64,000 bases of DNA from Terriglobus albidus (GTDB lineage: Bacteria > Acidobacteriota > Terriglobia > Terriglobales > Acidobacteriaceae), in assembly GCF_025685425.1 (NCBI RefSeq), contig NZ_JAGTAS010000057.1:1-64000 (forward strand), written 5' to 3'. The notes under the pieces were generated by a model. That model saw nothing but the letters and a program-made list of their open reading frames with translations, was not told the origin of the DNA and searched no databases. Each line of letters opens with the position of its first letter. Within the stretch, counting starts at the first letter, position 1. Below are positions 1 through 10,769 of the stretch, piece by piece. The translations under genes and the position numbers were made by a program.

Positions 1-139
1 AACGGAACGCGTTCTTCGGATTGTGCTTCGACAGTACCTTCGTGATCGCTGCCGTCAGCGTCGTCTTACCGTGATCGATATGCCCAATCGTTCCCACGTT
101 TACGTGCGGCTTCGACCGGTCAAATTTCTCCTTCGCCAT
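1..139 (-). CDS. tuf: Elongation factor Tu, N-terminal part (cut by window edge)
   Basis: Only the first 46 codons lie in the window, read leftwards from an ATG at 137-139. They give the EF-Tu start with the P-loop [14 protein letters not shown], the GTP-binding motif that delivers aminoacyl-tRNA to the ribosome. The gene follows fusA on the same strand by 55 bases, as the last gene of the str operon. The identity is certain from the P-loop context; the rest of the protein cannot be judged. Confidence 0.95.
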   Translation of the reverse strand, partial: MAKEKFDRSKPHVNVGTIGHIDHGKTTLTAAITKVLSKHNPKNAFR

Positions 140-194
140 CTTCTTCTCCGTCCTTAGCTTCTAAGAATTCTTGAATCTGTCTTTGACTTCCGGC

Positions 195-2282
195 TTACTG
201 CTTGCCCTGTACCTTGGCGATAATCTCTTCCGATACCGAGCGCGGAGCCTCTTCATAGTGTGCAAATTGCATCGAGAAGTTGCCGCGTCCCTGTGTCGAT
301 CCACGCAGGTTGTTCGAGTAAGCGAACATGGTCGACAGCGGCACCGTCGCCTTGATCACCTGCTGGCCACCCTGCATCTCCATGCCCTCGATACGTCCGC
401 GGCGGGAGTTCAGGTCACCGATCACGGTACCCATGTAATCCTCGGGCACCGTCACTTCGACAGCCATCATCGGCTCCAGAAGCACCGGCTTAGCCTTCTT
501 GGCGGCTTCCTTGAACGCCATGGAACCAGCGATCTTGAAGGCCATTTCGTTCGAGTCAACGTCGTGATAGCTGCCGTCGAAGAGCGAGACCTTGATGTCC
601 ACCATTTCGAAGCCAGCAAGAACACCACCCTGCAGCGCTTCCTGGATACCCTGGTCGATCGGCTTGATGTACTCCTTCGGAATCACGCCGCCCTTGATAT
701 CGTTGCTGAACTCATAGCCCTTGCCAGGCTCGTTCGGCTCGATACGGATCTTGGCGTGGCCGTAGTTACCCGAACCACCGGTCTGGCGGATGTACTTACC
801 TTCCGCCTCAGCAGCCTGGCGGATGGTTTCACGGTAGGCCACCTGCGGCTTACCAACATTCGCCTCAACCTTGTACTCGCGCATCATACGGTCAACGATG
901 ATCTCGAGGTGAAGCTCGCCCATACCCGAGATGATGGTCTGACCGGAATCAGGATCAGTGTGCACCTTGAAGGTGGGATCTTCCTGCGCCAGCTTGGCCA
1001 GCGCCATACCCATCTTCTCCTGGTCACTCTTGGTCTTCGGCTCCACCGCAACCGAGATAACCGGATCCGGGAAGTCGATGGACTCAAGAACGATCGGGTT
1101 CTTTTCCGTGCAGATCGTGTCGCCCGTAACGAGATTCTTCAAACCAACAGCGGCGCAGATATCGCCGGCCAGAATCTCAGTGATCTCTTCACGCTTGTTG
1201 GCGTGCATCTTCAGCAGGCGGCCGATACGCTCAGTCTTGCCGGTACGCGGATTCAGTACCGTGTCACCGGCCTTCAGAACGCCCGAGTACACACGGATGA
1301 AGATCAACTGCCCGACAAACGGATCGGTCATGATCTTGAAGCCCAGAGCAGCCAGCGGCTCGTTGTCATCCGACTTACGGATGATCTTCTTTTCCGGGTT
1401 GTCAGGATCGATACCCTCGACCGGAGGAATATCGAGCGGGCTCGGCAGGTAATCCACCACAGCGTCGAGCAGCGTCTGTACGCCCTTGTTCTTGAAGGAG
1501 GAACCCATCAGAACCGGGAAGATATGCATGCCGATCGTAGCCTTACGGATGGCAGACTTCAGTTCATCCACCGTCGGCTCCTGGCCTTCCAGGAACTTCT
1601 CCAGAAGAGCGTCATCGCTCTCGGCAACCGTCTCAATCAGCTGATTGCGGAAGGCAGTCGCCTTCTCCTTCAGGTTCTCGGGAATCTCTTCGACGGAGTA
1701 CTTGGCGCCCATGGTCTCGTCGTGCCACAGAATGGCGCGCATCTCAACCAGGTCAACCACACCCTTGAAGTTTGCCTCGGCGCCGATGGCAATCTGCAGC
1801 ATGACAGCCTTGGCTCCCAGACGATCCTTGATGGTCTGGGTTGCATGCTCGGCGTCACCGCCGTTCTTGTCCATCTTATTAATGAAGCAGATACGCGGAA
1901 CGCGGTACTTGGTAGCCTGACGCCACACCGTCTCCGACTGGGGCTGTACGCCGGCAACAGCATCGAAGCAGGCTACTGCGCCGTCCAGCACGCGCAGCGA
2001 GCGCTCTACCTCAGCCGTAAAGTCCACGTGGCCCGGGGTATCGATGATGTTGATGCGGTACTTATTCCAGAAGCAGGTCGTCGCGGCCGAGGTAATCGTA
2101 ATACCGCGCTCCTGTTCTTGCTCCATCCAGTCCATGGTCGCAGTGCCTTCGTGCACCTCACCGATGCGATGGTTCACACCCGTGTAAAACAGGATGCGCT
2201 CCGTCGTTGTCGTCTTACCGGCGTCGATGTGGGCCATGATGCCGATGTTGCGGCATTTGTCCAGCGAGATCGTGCGTGCCAC
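195..2282 (-). CDS. fusA: Elongation factor G
   Basis: This 695-residue translational GTPase catalyses ribosomal translocation in the cytoplasm. The P-loop AHIDAGKT is at residues 17-24, followed by DTPGH (G3) and NKMDK (G4). The C-terminal half carries the usual EF-G domains III-V, including the [12 protein letters not shown] stretch. The length is typical of bacterial EF-G. It lies between rpsG and tuf on the minus strand in the classical str operon order and is probably co-transcribed with them. A long opposite-strand reading frame over the same bases is a shadow of its codon bias. Confidence 0.99.
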   Translation of the reverse strand: MARTISLDKCRNIGIMAHIDAGKTTTTERILFYTGVNHRIGEVHEGTATMDWMEQEQERGITITSAATTCFWNKYRINIIDTPGHVDFTAEVERSLRVLDGAVACFDAVAGVQPQSETVWRQATKYRVPRICFINKMDKNGGDAEHATQTIKDRLGAKAVMLQIAIGAEANFKGVVDLVEMRAILWHDETMGAKYSVEEIPENLKEKATAFRNQLIETVAESDDALLEKFLEGQEPTVDELKSAIRKATIGMHIFPVLMGSSFKNKGVQTLLDAVVDYLPSPLDIPPVEGIDPDNPEKKIIRKSDDNEPLAALGFKIMTDPFVGQLIFIRVYSGVLKAGDTVLNPRTGKTERIGRLLKMHANKREEITEILAGDICAAVGLKNLVTGDTICTEKNPIVLESIDFPDPVISVAVEPKTKSDQEKMGMALAKLAQEDPTFKVHTDPDSGQTIISGMGELHLEIIVDRMMREYKVEANVGKPQVAYRETIRQAAEAEGKYIRQTGGSGNYGHAKIRIEPNEPGKGYEFSNDIKGGVIPKEYIKPIDQGIQEALQGGVLAGFEMVDIKVSLFDGSYHDVDSNEMAFKIAGSMAFKEAAKKAKPVLLEPMMAVEVTVPEDYMGTVIGDLNSRRGRIEGMEMQGGQQVIKATVPLSTMFAYSNNLRGSTQGRGNFSMQFAHYEEAPRSVSEEIIAKVQGKQ

Positions 2283-2403
2283 TTTAGTTCTTCTCTTCTG
2301 CGAGCTTTCGCTCGCGGTTGCTTCCTACTTGACTCCGGCACATTGCTGCACCGGTACGACTCTTACCCTTGCCCGCGGCGGGTACTACCCGCCGCGGACG
2401 AAA

Positions 2404-2913
<510 letters not shown>

Positions 2914-2975
2914 TCAAGCAACCAGGCTTTTGCCTCGGACCGCATCCGCAGCCCTTAGCAGTTATCACTCAACGA

Positions 2976-3359
2976 CTACTTCGCAGCGGCCTTCGGACGC
3001 TTGGCGCCGTACTTCGAGCGGCTCTGCTTACGATTGGCAACGCCAACCGAATCCAGCGTGCCGCGCACGACGTGGTAACGCACACCCGGAAGATCCTTCA
3101 CACGGCCACCGCGGATCAGCACAATCGAGTGCTCCTGCAGGTTGTGGCCAATGCCAGGGATATATGTCGTCACTTCGATTCCGTTCGTCAGGCGGACACG
3201 AGCCACCTTACGCAGAGCCGAGTTCGGCTTCTTCGGGGTCTGGGTGTACACACGGGTGCAGACTCCACGACGCTGGGGCGAACCCTGCAGCGCAGGGCTG
3301 GCCGTCTTGTAGCGGGGCGCCGTGCGGCCCTTCTTCACGAGCTGATGAAACGTAGGCAC
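2976..3359 (-). CDS. rpsL: 30S ribosomal protein S12
   Basis: S12 of 127 residues sits at the decoding centre and helps control accuracy. The conserved [15 protein letters not shown] segment and [13 protein letters not shown] loop are intact. Lys43 and Lys88, the usual positions of streptomycin-resistance substitutions, are lysines, so the sequence is of the wild-type sensitive form. It is the first gene of the str operon, with a leader of several hundred bases upstream. Confidence 0.98.
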   Translation of the reverse strand: MPTFHQLVKKGRTAPRYKTASPALQGSPQRRGVCTRVYTQTPKKPNSALRKVARVRLTNGIEVTTYIPGIGHNLQEHSIVLIRGGRVKDLPGVRYHVVRGTLDSVGVANRKQSRSKYGAKRPKAAAK

Positions 3360-3975
3360 TCTAAAACTCCTTGCAAATCGCTTCCAAACTACTTACGGCA
3401 AGCCCGGAGCCCGCAATAAGCCCCAGAACCGCCGCCTAACCAAAACCTTGCGCACTCGCGCAAAATCTCCAGACACCGTTTCCAGGCGCCTGGACGAAGC
3501 CCATAGCTTCGCATTCCTTTTACCCACGGCCCATCCAGCAGCCACAGGGCACCACCAACCAGCCAAGCGAATAACAGTCGACGGTGGCCAGGTCTCTCAC
3601 GCCCACAAACGTACCCTGAGCTTTTCACTCAGAGCAGCCGCAGACCAGCCCGACTCCGTTTCGCTGTTCCGGCCCACATAGCCCATCCCGGGAGGAGGGT
3701 GTCGCAGGCTCGATCGAGGGGTTCGCATCCGCTAAGACCATCGGCCTCAACATTGCGATATCTCTATTCTATCCGGAATTTCGCACAGGGTTTTCCACTG
3801 GTTATCCCCAGTGATCCCTCCCGCACAGAGCTTTTCTGCCCTACCCGCCGCCGGGAGCTCACTTCTGCCCACACGCGGACGAGTTCCGGAAATACGCGGA
3901 ACCTCCAAACAATACCAAGAAGTATGAAAAGAGTCAATTCTTTGGCATCGGAAATGCTTGGCCATCGCACAGCTT
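3360..3975. other. Long gene-free leader upstream of rpsL
   Basis: About 600 bases separate rpsL from the next gene, which is also on the minus strand. The open frames here have no recognisable family, are not preceded by good ribosome binding sites, and overlap each other on both strands. I read the stretch as untranslated leader and promoter DNA for the str operon. Confidence 0.5.
3909..3937 (-). promoter_or_regulatory. Candidate sigma-70-type promoter of the str operon
   Basis: On the minus strand the hexamer TTGACT (3932-3937) is followed after exactly 17 bases by TATTGT (3909-3914). It points towards rpsL and would leave a transcript leader of roughly 540 bases. It was found by eye from consensus only; other promoters closer to rpsL are possible. 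Confidence 0.35.
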
Positions 3976-4746
3976 TTAGTGAGAGTGAAAGAGCGCGTGG
4001 TTGACGTCTGGCCAGAACTCCTTAACCAGATCGCTCACCCCATCCAGGGCGACTGCAGTCACCCAGCGCTGGCCTGTTTTGGTCCAGGTCCGTTCCCGGC
4101 TTGGGTAATACAAATCGGCGATTCCCGATGCGGCGCCATTGCCAACCACCTCTCCAAAATTAAAACTGCGATGGTCGCTATCCGTACGCGTCACGACCAA
4201 CCGTGAGAGCGAATAGCCTGTGCGCTTTATCAGTCCACCATGACCCAGGGTGTAGTACCGCGGGTCCTGCCGCGCGATCGCCGGGACTACAGCCTCCGAC
4301 ATCAGGTTGCCGCCCACATTGTCGGCGAAGCTGTGCCAGTAGTAACGGCCGTACCCTGCGGCGCCCTGATGAAACTCCGGATAGGAGTTTTGCGCCATCC
4401 CGACCCCGGCCAGAATGCCGACATAGGCGAACGCCGAATAGTCAAAGCTGTCCTGCGCCATCAGCTTGAACTTTTCCTTTGGCGAGAGCGGCGGCAGCAC
4501 CTGATCTGCCGATACCGAGCGGAAGTTGGGCAGAATACCAAGAATGCGTTTGGTCTGCTGACCATCATCGGGATGCACCTTTGCCTGCTGCTGTGGCTGG
4601 GGAGAGTCCGGAAGAGACAACGAAGAAGGCGTCTCTTCGGCATTGATCACAGGGGAAAGGGCTACACCGCTCGCAAGCACAAGTGAAACTACGAATCGGG
4701 TACAACGTGCCAGAGATATTTTCAAAAAGGAGTTCCTCTTTCTCAA
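3976..4746 (-). CDS. Exported protein of unknown function
   Basis: This 256-residue protein starts with basic residues and a hydrophobic segment (about residues 10-30, RCTRFVVSLVLASGVALSP), consistent with Sec export. The mature part begins with a proline/glutamine-rich stretch. It then has the segment KRILGILPNFRSV (about residues 66-78) and further hydrophobic and aromatic-rich stretches (FAYVGILAGVGMAQ; YGRYYWHSFADNVGGN). I know similar exported proteins only as hypothetical proteins in Acidobacteria and assign no function. The periplasm or outer membrane is the likely location. The next gene is divergent, so the two probably share the 4747-4835 spacer for promoters. Confidence 0.75.
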   Translation of the reverse strand: MRKRNSFLKISLARCTRFVVSLVLASGVALSPVINAEETPSSLSLPDSPQPQQQAKVHPDDGQQTKRILGILPNFRSVSADQVLPPLSPKEKFKLMAQDSFDYSAFAYVGILAGVGMAQNSYPEFHQGAAGYGRYYWHSFADNVGGNLMSEAVVPAIARQDPRYYTLGHGGLIKRTGYSLSRLVVTRTDSDHRSFNFGEVVGNGAASGIADLYYPSRERTWTKTGQRWVTAVALDGVSDLVKEFWPDVNHALFHSH

Positions 4747-4835
4747 CAGACGCTGGAAGCGCCAAACTGATTCTCTTTGTTAAACCGGAATCTGAACCAT
4801 TCCACTCCCGGTTCCCAACCACTATTCTGAGACGT

Positions 4836-6881
4836 ATGCGTTCCATCGCCGCCGCCATTCTGTTCTCTGCCGCATTTCTGCCGGCGCAGCAGAGCTCCCG
4901 TATCCCGGAACTGCTTGCGGATCTCGCCAAGGTCCGGACGCCTTCGGCTTCCATCCTCTCTCCCGACGGCAACTATGTCGCCTGGGTGGCGCCTGGTACG
5001 GCGGGCGATCAGTTGCACCTCTCCAGCTCCAATGGCGCCGGAGAAGACCGCGTTCTCTCTCCCGGTGGCAATGAACTCAAGCCCGCCTGCGCCAGCAAGA
5101 GCCCGACCTGGGGGCCGGATTCGAAGACACTCGCCTTTCTCTCAAATTGTTCGCCAGACGGAAAGCGCCAGAAACAGTGGGAGCTCTATCTCTGGACCGC
5201 TTCTGACAATCGTTTTCAGCAGCTCACCACTCTAAAGGGAGCACTCGCCAAACCGGCTTTCTCTCCTGATGGACACTCCGTCGCCTTTCTTTTTGTCGAG
5301 AACGCGACCCGAGCCGCAGGCGCCACATCAGCCATGAAGCCGCCCGCCGGTGTAATCGGCGAAGATGGCATCGAGATCCAGCGAATCGAGAAGGTCGATC
5401 TTGCCGACCACAACCTGCAGTCCGGCGTCACGCCTGCCAATCTGCATGTCTATGAGTTCTCCTGGTCTGCCGATTCGCAAAACATCGCCTTTATTGGGGC
5501 CAATCCTCCCGGAGAAAACAACTGGTGGGTCGCCAAGCTCTATACCCTGTCTGTCAAAAAGGCAGGAGATGCCTGCGATGGACAAGGATGCAGGGCCTAC
5601 TACACTCCTCCTTCGGTCATCGTCGACCCTCAAAAGGCTTCGGGGCCGCTCCATGGACTCCAGATCGCAGTTCCCCGTTTCTCGCCCGACGGGCAAACGA
5701 TCGCCTTTATTGGCGGCCTGATGTCCGACGAAGGCTCGAACGGAGGCGATGTATACCTCGTTCCCTCGACGGGTGGAGACGCCCGAAACATCACGGAGGG
5801 GCGCAAATCGACTCCCGCCTGGATCGACTGGGCTGACAACACCCACCTCGTGGTGAGCGAACACCAGCGCGGAAAGGCTCATCTGGGCATCCTCTCCACC
5901 TCCGGCTCAGACATGCCGATCTACCACCTTACGCTGCCGGAGTCGATCGGCTCCGGTCAATCGGCCATGTCGGTCTCTGTCTCCATACCGAGCAAGAAGA
6001 TGGCGGTAATCCGCCAATCCCTGAATATGGCGCCGGAGGTCTGGGCAGGCGAAATGAAAAACCTGAAGCAGATCTCGCACCTCAATGACACGTTGAAGCC
6101 CCTAAACGGTAAGGCCGAGTCCATTGAGTGGAAGAACGAGAACTTCGATGTACAGGGCTGGCTTACGCTGCCTGCCAACTACGATCCGGGTAAGAGGTAT
6201 CCCCTTATTGTCTCCATCCACGGCGGCCCCTCCTCCGAGATCACCTCCCGTTACGGAGGTGAGCCGGCGCTCTTCTCGGCCCTGGGCTACTTTGTCTTCC
6301 AGCCCAACCCGCGCGGTTCCTACGGCCAGGGAGAGTCATTCACCCAGGCCAACCGCAAGGACTTCGGATACGGCGATCTGCGCGACATCCTCGCGGGTCT
6401 CGATACCGTCGAAAAGCGATTTCCCATCGACACGGATCGCGTCGGTGTCATGGGCTGGAGTTATGGCGGCTTTATGACGATGTTCTCCATCACCCAGACC
6501 AATCGCTTCAAAGCCGCGGTCGCTGGCGCCGGGATCTCCAACTGGCAGAGCTACTATGGCGAAAACTCCATCGACCAGTGGATGATTCCCTTTTTTGGAT
6601 CATCGGTTTATGACGATCCGGCGGTGTATGCCAGGTCTTCGGCGATCAACTACATCAAGAATGTAAAAACTCCGACCCTGATCATCGTGGGAGACTCGGA
6701 CGGTGAGTGCCCCATGCCGCAGTCATTTGAGATGTGGCACGCACTGCGCGACCTTGGAGTGACTACGCAGCTCATCGTCTACCCCGGTGAAGGCCATCAT
6801 TTCGCCGATGCGGGACACAACACCGACCGGCTGGAGCGCACCCTTCGCTGGTTTGAAGAAAAGATGCCCGCGCAAAACTGA
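4836..6881 (+). CDS. Exported S9-family prolyl-oligopeptidase-type peptidase
   Basis: The protein has 681 residues from the ATG at 4836. That start gives a signal peptide (MRSIAAAILFSAAFLPAQQ), whereas the longer frame from 4683 would overlap the divergent gene. The N-terminal half is a TolB/WD40-like beta-propeller with repeated FSPDG-type motifs. The C-terminal alpha/beta hydrolase has nucleophile Ser542 in GWSYGG, Asp622 in GDSDGECP and His654 in PGEGHHF, the order expected for S9C acylaminoacyl or dipeptidyl peptidases. It probably cleaves short peptides in the periplasm. The gene is single, with no co-transcribed partner apparent. Confidence 0.93.
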   Translation: MRSIAAAILFSAAFLPAQQSSRIPELLADLAKVRTPSASILSPDGNYVAWVAPGTAGDQLHLSSSNGAGEDRVLSPGGNELKPACASKSPTWGPDSKTLAFLSNCSPDGKRQKQWELYLWTASDNRFQQLTTLKGALAKPAFSPDGHSVAFLFVENATRAAGATSAMKPPAGVIGEDGIEIQRIEKVDLADHNLQSGVTPANLHVYEFSWSADSQNIAFIGANPPGENNWWVAKLYTLSVKKAGDACDGQGCRAYYTPPSVIVDPQKASGPLHGLQIAVPRFSPDGQTIAFIGGLMSDEGSNGGDVYLVPSTGGDARNITEGRKSTPAWIDWADNTHLVVSEHQRGKAHLGILSTSGSDMPIYHLTLPESIGSGQSAMSVSVSIPSKKMAVIRQSLNMAPEVWAGEMKNLKQISHLNDTLKPLNGKAESIEWKNENFDVQGWLTLPANYDPGKRYPLIVSIHGGPSSEITSRYGGEPALFSALGYFVFQPNPRGSYGQGESFTQANRKDFGYGDLRDILAGLDTVEKRFPIDTDRVGVMGWSYGGFMTMFSITQTNRFKAAVAGAGISNWQSYYGENSIDQWMIPFFGSSVYDDPAVYARSSAINYIKNVKTPTLIIVGDSDGECPMPQSFEMWHALRDLGVTTQLIVYPGEGHHFADAGHNTDRLERTLRWFEEKMPAQN

Positions 6882-7130
6882 TTCGAACAGCGGGAGCGGA
6901 GAGCCTCTTCCTCTCTTTGTTTCCGGCGCATCGCGATATCTATCGCGCACTGCGTCAACACGGGTGCGAAGGATTGCGGTAAAGACTGATCGCGGCAATG
7001 TTTTCAAGAAGAAGACCTGCTGCTTACCATTTGCCGCTCTACCCGTCACCTTTTACACTGAAGCTTAGGAATTCCAAGCAAAGGCGGTATGGACCGTTCG
7101 GCGCAGATTCCTGCCGAACGGGGAGGTTGA

Positions 7131-9365
7131 ATGCGGCGGTTTGTTCTTCTTGCTTTTCTGGTGATGTTCTTTATTCCTGTCAGCGTCTCGATCACGGGAT
7201 GCTCGCGCAATAAGAGCAGTGCCGTCTACTGCAACGGCGGCGATTCCGGTATGTTGACCGGCCAGATCACCACCATTAACCTTGAACCCCGCCTCACCGG
7301 CGTCTCTCTCTCCAGTGGACAGATGGGCAGCGTTGGCACGGCCAGCGCCACGGATTGCAAGGGCAATAGTGTCAGCGTCAGCAACTTCACGTATGCCAGC
7401 TCCGATACGACCCACACCCTGGTCGATGTGAATCCGTCCACCGGACGCCTCTGCGCCGGAAGCTGGAATCGCAACAGCGCCGGCGGCATTGCAGATTTCA
7501 CCTACTGCAACAGCACCGGCCTCACCGGAACCGCGACTGTCACGGCCAGCGCCGGCGGAGCCACCAGCAATACGGTCACCGTTTACGTTCATCCCATCAT
7601 TGGCAGTGTTGCCCTGACGGGGATATCTCAGACGGATTGTGTATCCCAAGGAAAAGCGATCACCCTTGCGGCCGATGCATTCGACACCTCCGGCAATGCA
7701 ATCAACCCAAGCATCGTTGGTAAATTCACCTTTGCGGCACAAACCTCCGGCATCGTCACCATCGATGAAAACGGCGTAGCCACCGCGGCTCAGCCGGGAT
7801 CGACTCTTATTACGGCCAGCATCTCGAATGCGACTTCGACTGCGGGCTACTTCTCCACCTGCCCCCCGACCAGCATCGCCCTGAATATCCCGGGCAGCAG
7901 TTCTACGAGCGTCAACGTAAACCCGAACACTACACAGCCGATTACGGCGACGGTGCTCGACAAGAACGGGACGACACTCACCAACCTGACGCTGACCTAC
8001 GTTTCGACCACACCCCGCACGATTCCAGCGGCCTCGGGTTCTGTAACTCCGACCTTCCCCGGCGCCGCCGCGATTACAGCTTTCTGCCTTCCACCGACGT
8101 GTAATCCGTCTCCGACGGACCGCGTAGGCCTCTTCGGCAATGGAAAGCCAGTCGCTTCAAATAACATCAACGTCACGACAACCGGCCTCAGCAGCAACTA
8201 TCTTTACCTGGCCAGCACACAATCGCAATACGTTACCCAGGTCGACATGACGACCGGCAATCTGGGCGCGACTCTCCGTCTGCCCTATGTGCCGAACTCG
8301 ATGCAGCTCTCTACCGATGGCGCGGCCCTGTACCTTGGTACCAGCAACGAGATCATCACGCTGAATGCCACCTCGAATGCCATCACCAAGGAAGATACGT
8401 CCATCTCTGGCCGGGTGATCTCGGTCTCGCCGGACTCAGGCACGGTTGTGATCACCGATCCAAGCCGGAAGCTCATCTACCTGTACACCTCGGCGGGTGT
8501 CGTCAGCTCTACCTATGGCGGTGTGGCGACTCGCGCTGCCTGGTCGACCGACAGCACGACTGTCTACATCACCACAGCGGATAACCAACTCATCACGTAT
8601 TCCACGCCTGCCGGCTGGCACGTGATCGACAACTCTAATCTGACGACAGCAAACGATGTTGCCGTTACGGTACCATCGCTCGGTGCTTACTTCGCCGGGT
8701 CGACAGCCACCGTCGGCCACACCTACTGCCACAAGACGACCTATTCCGGGACTTCCGTAAGTTCCATCGAGTACTTCCCCATTGCCGGCGGTACCGCAAG
8801 CACGGTTTCAGCGCCTCTGGACCGCATTGCGGCAACGAACGATGGTGCTCATATCCTGGGCGCGCGGATGGTCGGTGGATCGCCACAGATTACGGATATT
8901 CCGGTAACTCTGCCGACGGGCGGTTGCCCTACGGCCAGTGGAGCCGTTCCTGATTTCACCCTCAAATCAGCCGCGACGTTCTATAACACCACCGCTACTG
9001 GAAACGCTGTCACCAGCATCGTTCCGGCCTCGAACTCAACGGTGGCGTTTGTGACCTACTCGGCAGGGACGACCGGATCGGCTGTCATTCCAGCCTACTT
9101 CCCGTCGACCAACACGGTCTCCAACATTGCCCTGGCCACAACCTCCGGTAAGTCAGCGCCGACCGCACCGGTTAGCGGTGTGTTCAGCGCGGATGACGCA
9201 ACCTTCTTTGTCAGCACGGCAGGCGACAACCAGGTGCACCTCATCAGCAAAGGAACCACAGCTTACAGCGATACCCGGCAGCTCGATCCCAAGCTGCCGG
9301 CCTTCAGCGGCAGCGGTTACGCTGTGCCTGACCTTATCGCTGCCAAGCCGCGTACCTTCCAATAA
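7131..9365 (+). CDS. Ig-like/beta-propeller lipoprotein
   Basis: This is a 744-residue secreted protein. The N-terminus is a lipoprotein signal with lipobox ITGC, Cys24 being the lipidation site. Residues about 40-320 look like bacterial Ig-like (Big_2-type) modules rich in Thr/Ser and VTVTA patterns. From about residue 350 the sequence changes to YncE-like propeller repeats (YLASTQSQYVTQVDMTTGNL; IITLNATSNAI). No catalytic motif is visible. It is likely a surface or periplasmic structural or binding protein of a type common in Acidobacteria. A strong terminator follows directly. Confidence 0.85.
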   Translation: MRRFVLLAFLVMFFIPVSVSITGCSRNKSSAVYCNGGDSGMLTGQITTINLEPRLTGVSLSSGQMGSVGTASATDCKGNSVSVSNFTYASSDTTHTLVDVNPSTGRLCAGSWNRNSAGGIADFTYCNSTGLTGTATVTASAGGATSNTVTVYVHPIIGSVALTGISQTDCVSQGKAITLAADAFDTSGNAINPSIVGKFTFAAQTSGIVTIDENGVATAAQPGSTLITASISNATSTAGYFSTCPPTSIALNIPGSSSTSVNVNPNTTQPITATVLDKNGTTLTNLTLTYVSTTPRTIPAASGSVTPTFPGAAAITAFCLPPTCNPSPTDRVGLFGNGKPVASNNINVTTTGLSSNYLYLASTQSQYVTQVDMTTGNLGATLRLPYVPNSMQLSTDGAALYLGTSNEIITLNATSNAITKEDTSISGRVISVSPDSGTVVITDPSRKLIYLYTSAGVVSSTYGGVATRAAWSTDSTTVYITTADNQLITYSTPAGWHVIDNSNLTTANDVAVTVPSLGAYFAGSTATVGHTYCHKTTYSGTSVSSIEYFPIAGGTASTVSAPLDRIAATNDGAHILGARMVGGSPQITDIPVTLPTGGCPTASGAVPDFTLKSAATFYNTTATGNAVTSIVPASNSTVAFVTYSAGTTGSAVIPAYFPSTNTVSNIALATTSGKSAPTAPVSGVFSADDATFFVSTAGDNQVHLISKGTTAYSDTRQLDPKLPAFSGSGYAVPDLIAAKPRTFQ

Positions 9366-9380
9366 CCAGGAGCATGCTCC

Positions 9381-9420
9381 AAATAAGAAACGCCCGGAAC
9401 CTTCCGGGCGTTTCTTATTT
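9381..9420. terminator. Bidirectional rho-independent terminator
   Basis: A perfect 19-base inverted repeat (9381-9399 and 9402-9420) separated by two bases forms a GC-rich stem flanked by A-rich and T-rich tracts. It lies between two convergent genes, the lipoprotein gene and nusB, so it can serve both strands. Confidence 0.9.
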
Positions 9421-9453
9421 ATGACCGAATCTCCAAACATTTCCGTCCGTTTT

Positions 9454-9888
9454 TTACTGCAAGCGCTTTTCCAGAACCTCTTTTGCGATTGCGTCCAGCA
9501 CACCGTTCAGGAAGTTGATGCTCTCCGGAGCTGAGTACTTGCGTCCGATCTCGAGTGCTTCGTTGATGATGATTGGGGCGGGCGTTGCGCGAAAAGCCAG
9601 CAGTTCGCCGGTAGCCATCCGCAGAAGATTGCGATCAACAACAGCCATGCGTTCCAGCTTCCAGCGCGCTGAGTGTCCCTCAATCAGCTTGTCGATCTCG
9701 TCCTGCCGTTCCGTGGCGACGCGAAAGAGATCTTCGGCGAATCCTCGGGCCTCTTCATCGACTTCCTTTTCTTCGCGCGAGCTCCAAAAGACCTTGCGGA
9801 CCTGTTCCGGAGTCTGCTTGCCCAGATCGCTCTGATAGAGCATCTGCATCGCCATCTCGCGGCCCTTACGACGTGTTCCTGCTGCCAT
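9454..9888 (-). CDS. nusB: Transcription antitermination protein NusB
   Basis: This 144-residue protein is all-helical in character and of the usual NusB length. It contains RRKGREMAMQMLYQSD at the N-terminus, the central AVVDRNLLRMATGELL segment and INEALEIGRKYS followed by FLNGVLDAIAKE, all NusB signatures. With NusE/S10 it binds boxA in rRNA leaders. Its start codon overlaps the stop of the upstream ribH gene (ATGA), so the two are translationally coupled. The ribH-nusB pairing is a widespread arrangement. Confidence 0.97.
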   Translation of the reverse strand: MAAGTRRKGREMAMQMLYQSDLGKQTPEQVRKVFWSSREEKEVDEEARGFAEDLFRVATERQDEIDKLIEGHSARWKLERMAVVDRNLLRMATGELLAFRATPAPIIINEALEIGRKYSAPESINFLNGVLDAIAKEVLEKRLQ

Positions 9889-10733
9889 CAGGCACCCACC
9901 TTCTTGCGGATCGACGCCATCTCAATGGCAGCAATCGCTGCTTCAAATCCCTTATTGCCCGCCTTGACGCCGGCACGATCCAGAGCCTGCTCCAGCGTCT
10001 CGCAGGTCAGCACGCCGAAAGCATGCGGAATGCCGGTCTCCTGCTGGCTCTGGCCGATTCCCCTTGCCACCTCGTTATAGATAGCCTCGTAGTGCGCGGT
10101 CTCGCCGCGCAACAGCAGACCGAGCGTAATGATGCCGTCAAAACGCTTCTGATCCGCCAGGGTACGTGCAGCCGAAGGAATCTCCCAGCAGCCCGGCACG
10201 CGAACGATCTCGATATCACTGCGGCCGACGCCGCTACGCAGCAACGCATCGAGCGAGCCCTGCAGCAGGCGATCGGTAATGACAGCATTCCAGCGTGCGA
10301 CTACGATGGCGAACTTCATCCCGGTGGCAATCAGGTCGCCTTCAATAGCGGCCGGCTTGCCCTTCACCGGATCATCCCACTCCCAGAAGCCAATCGTCAT
10401 ACCGGCAACGGGTTCGGCGGTAAACAGGCGCGACTTCCAGGGCTGAAGAGCAATTTCGGTGGGCGCGGGCGCATCATGTGCCGCAGCCCAGGCTTTCACA
10501 ACCTCGTAGACGCCATCAACCTGGGTTACCTCAACTAGCAGAGGAGGGGCCTTGGGCTCCCTACCGGTCACAAACTCAACGTTCCCCAGCGGCGCGCGGA
10601 ACGGGGCGCCCTTGCCTCCGTCCAGCTCCCAGCCTTTGCCGGGCTCGAATCCAAGCGCCTCAAACAGGCTCATCAACCGCTCAAAATCCTTGGCGGAAGG
10701 CACGCTCCGCACCAGCGTCAAACCCTTGATCAT
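9888..10733 (-). CDS. ribH: Lumazine synthase with an extra N-terminal VOC-like domain
   Basis: The 281-residue protein is about 125 residues longer than an ordinary lumazine synthase. Residues from about 125 to the end are a full RibH domain: FAIVVARWNAVIT, PGCWEIPSAA (normally PGAFEIP-like), the catalytic-His segment GETAHYEAI and PHAFGVLT. It makes 6,7-dimethyl-8-ribityllumazine in riboflavin synthesis. The first 120 residues look like a glyoxalase/VOC fold (FERLMSLFEALGFEPG ... APLGNVEFVTG ... MTIGFWEWDDP). The domain call is by pattern only. The fusion is in frame and has no internal ribosome site I can defend. It is followed directly by nusB. Confidence 0.9.
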   Translation of the reverse strand: MIKGLTLVRSVPSAKDFERLMSLFEALGFEPGKGWELDGGKGAPFRAPLGNVEFVTGREPKAPPLLVEVTQVDGVYEVVKAWAAAHDAPAPTEIALQPWKSRLFTAEPVAGMTIGFWEWDDPVKGKPAAIEGDLIATGMKFAIVVARWNAVITDRLLQGSLDALLRSGVGRSDIEIVRVPGCWEIPSAARTLADQKRFDGIITLGLLLRGETAHYEAIYNEVARGIGQSQQETGIPHAFGVLTCETLEQALDRAGVKAGNKGFEAAIAAIEMASIRKKVGA

Positions 10734-10769
10734 AAGGCTCTATTGTACGGCCTTGGTATTCTAGATACT

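Noticed and set aside
3389-3970. Several 60-100 codon frames upstream of rpsL
   Set aside because: They overlap each other on both strands, have no recognisable products and fit untranslated leader DNA better.
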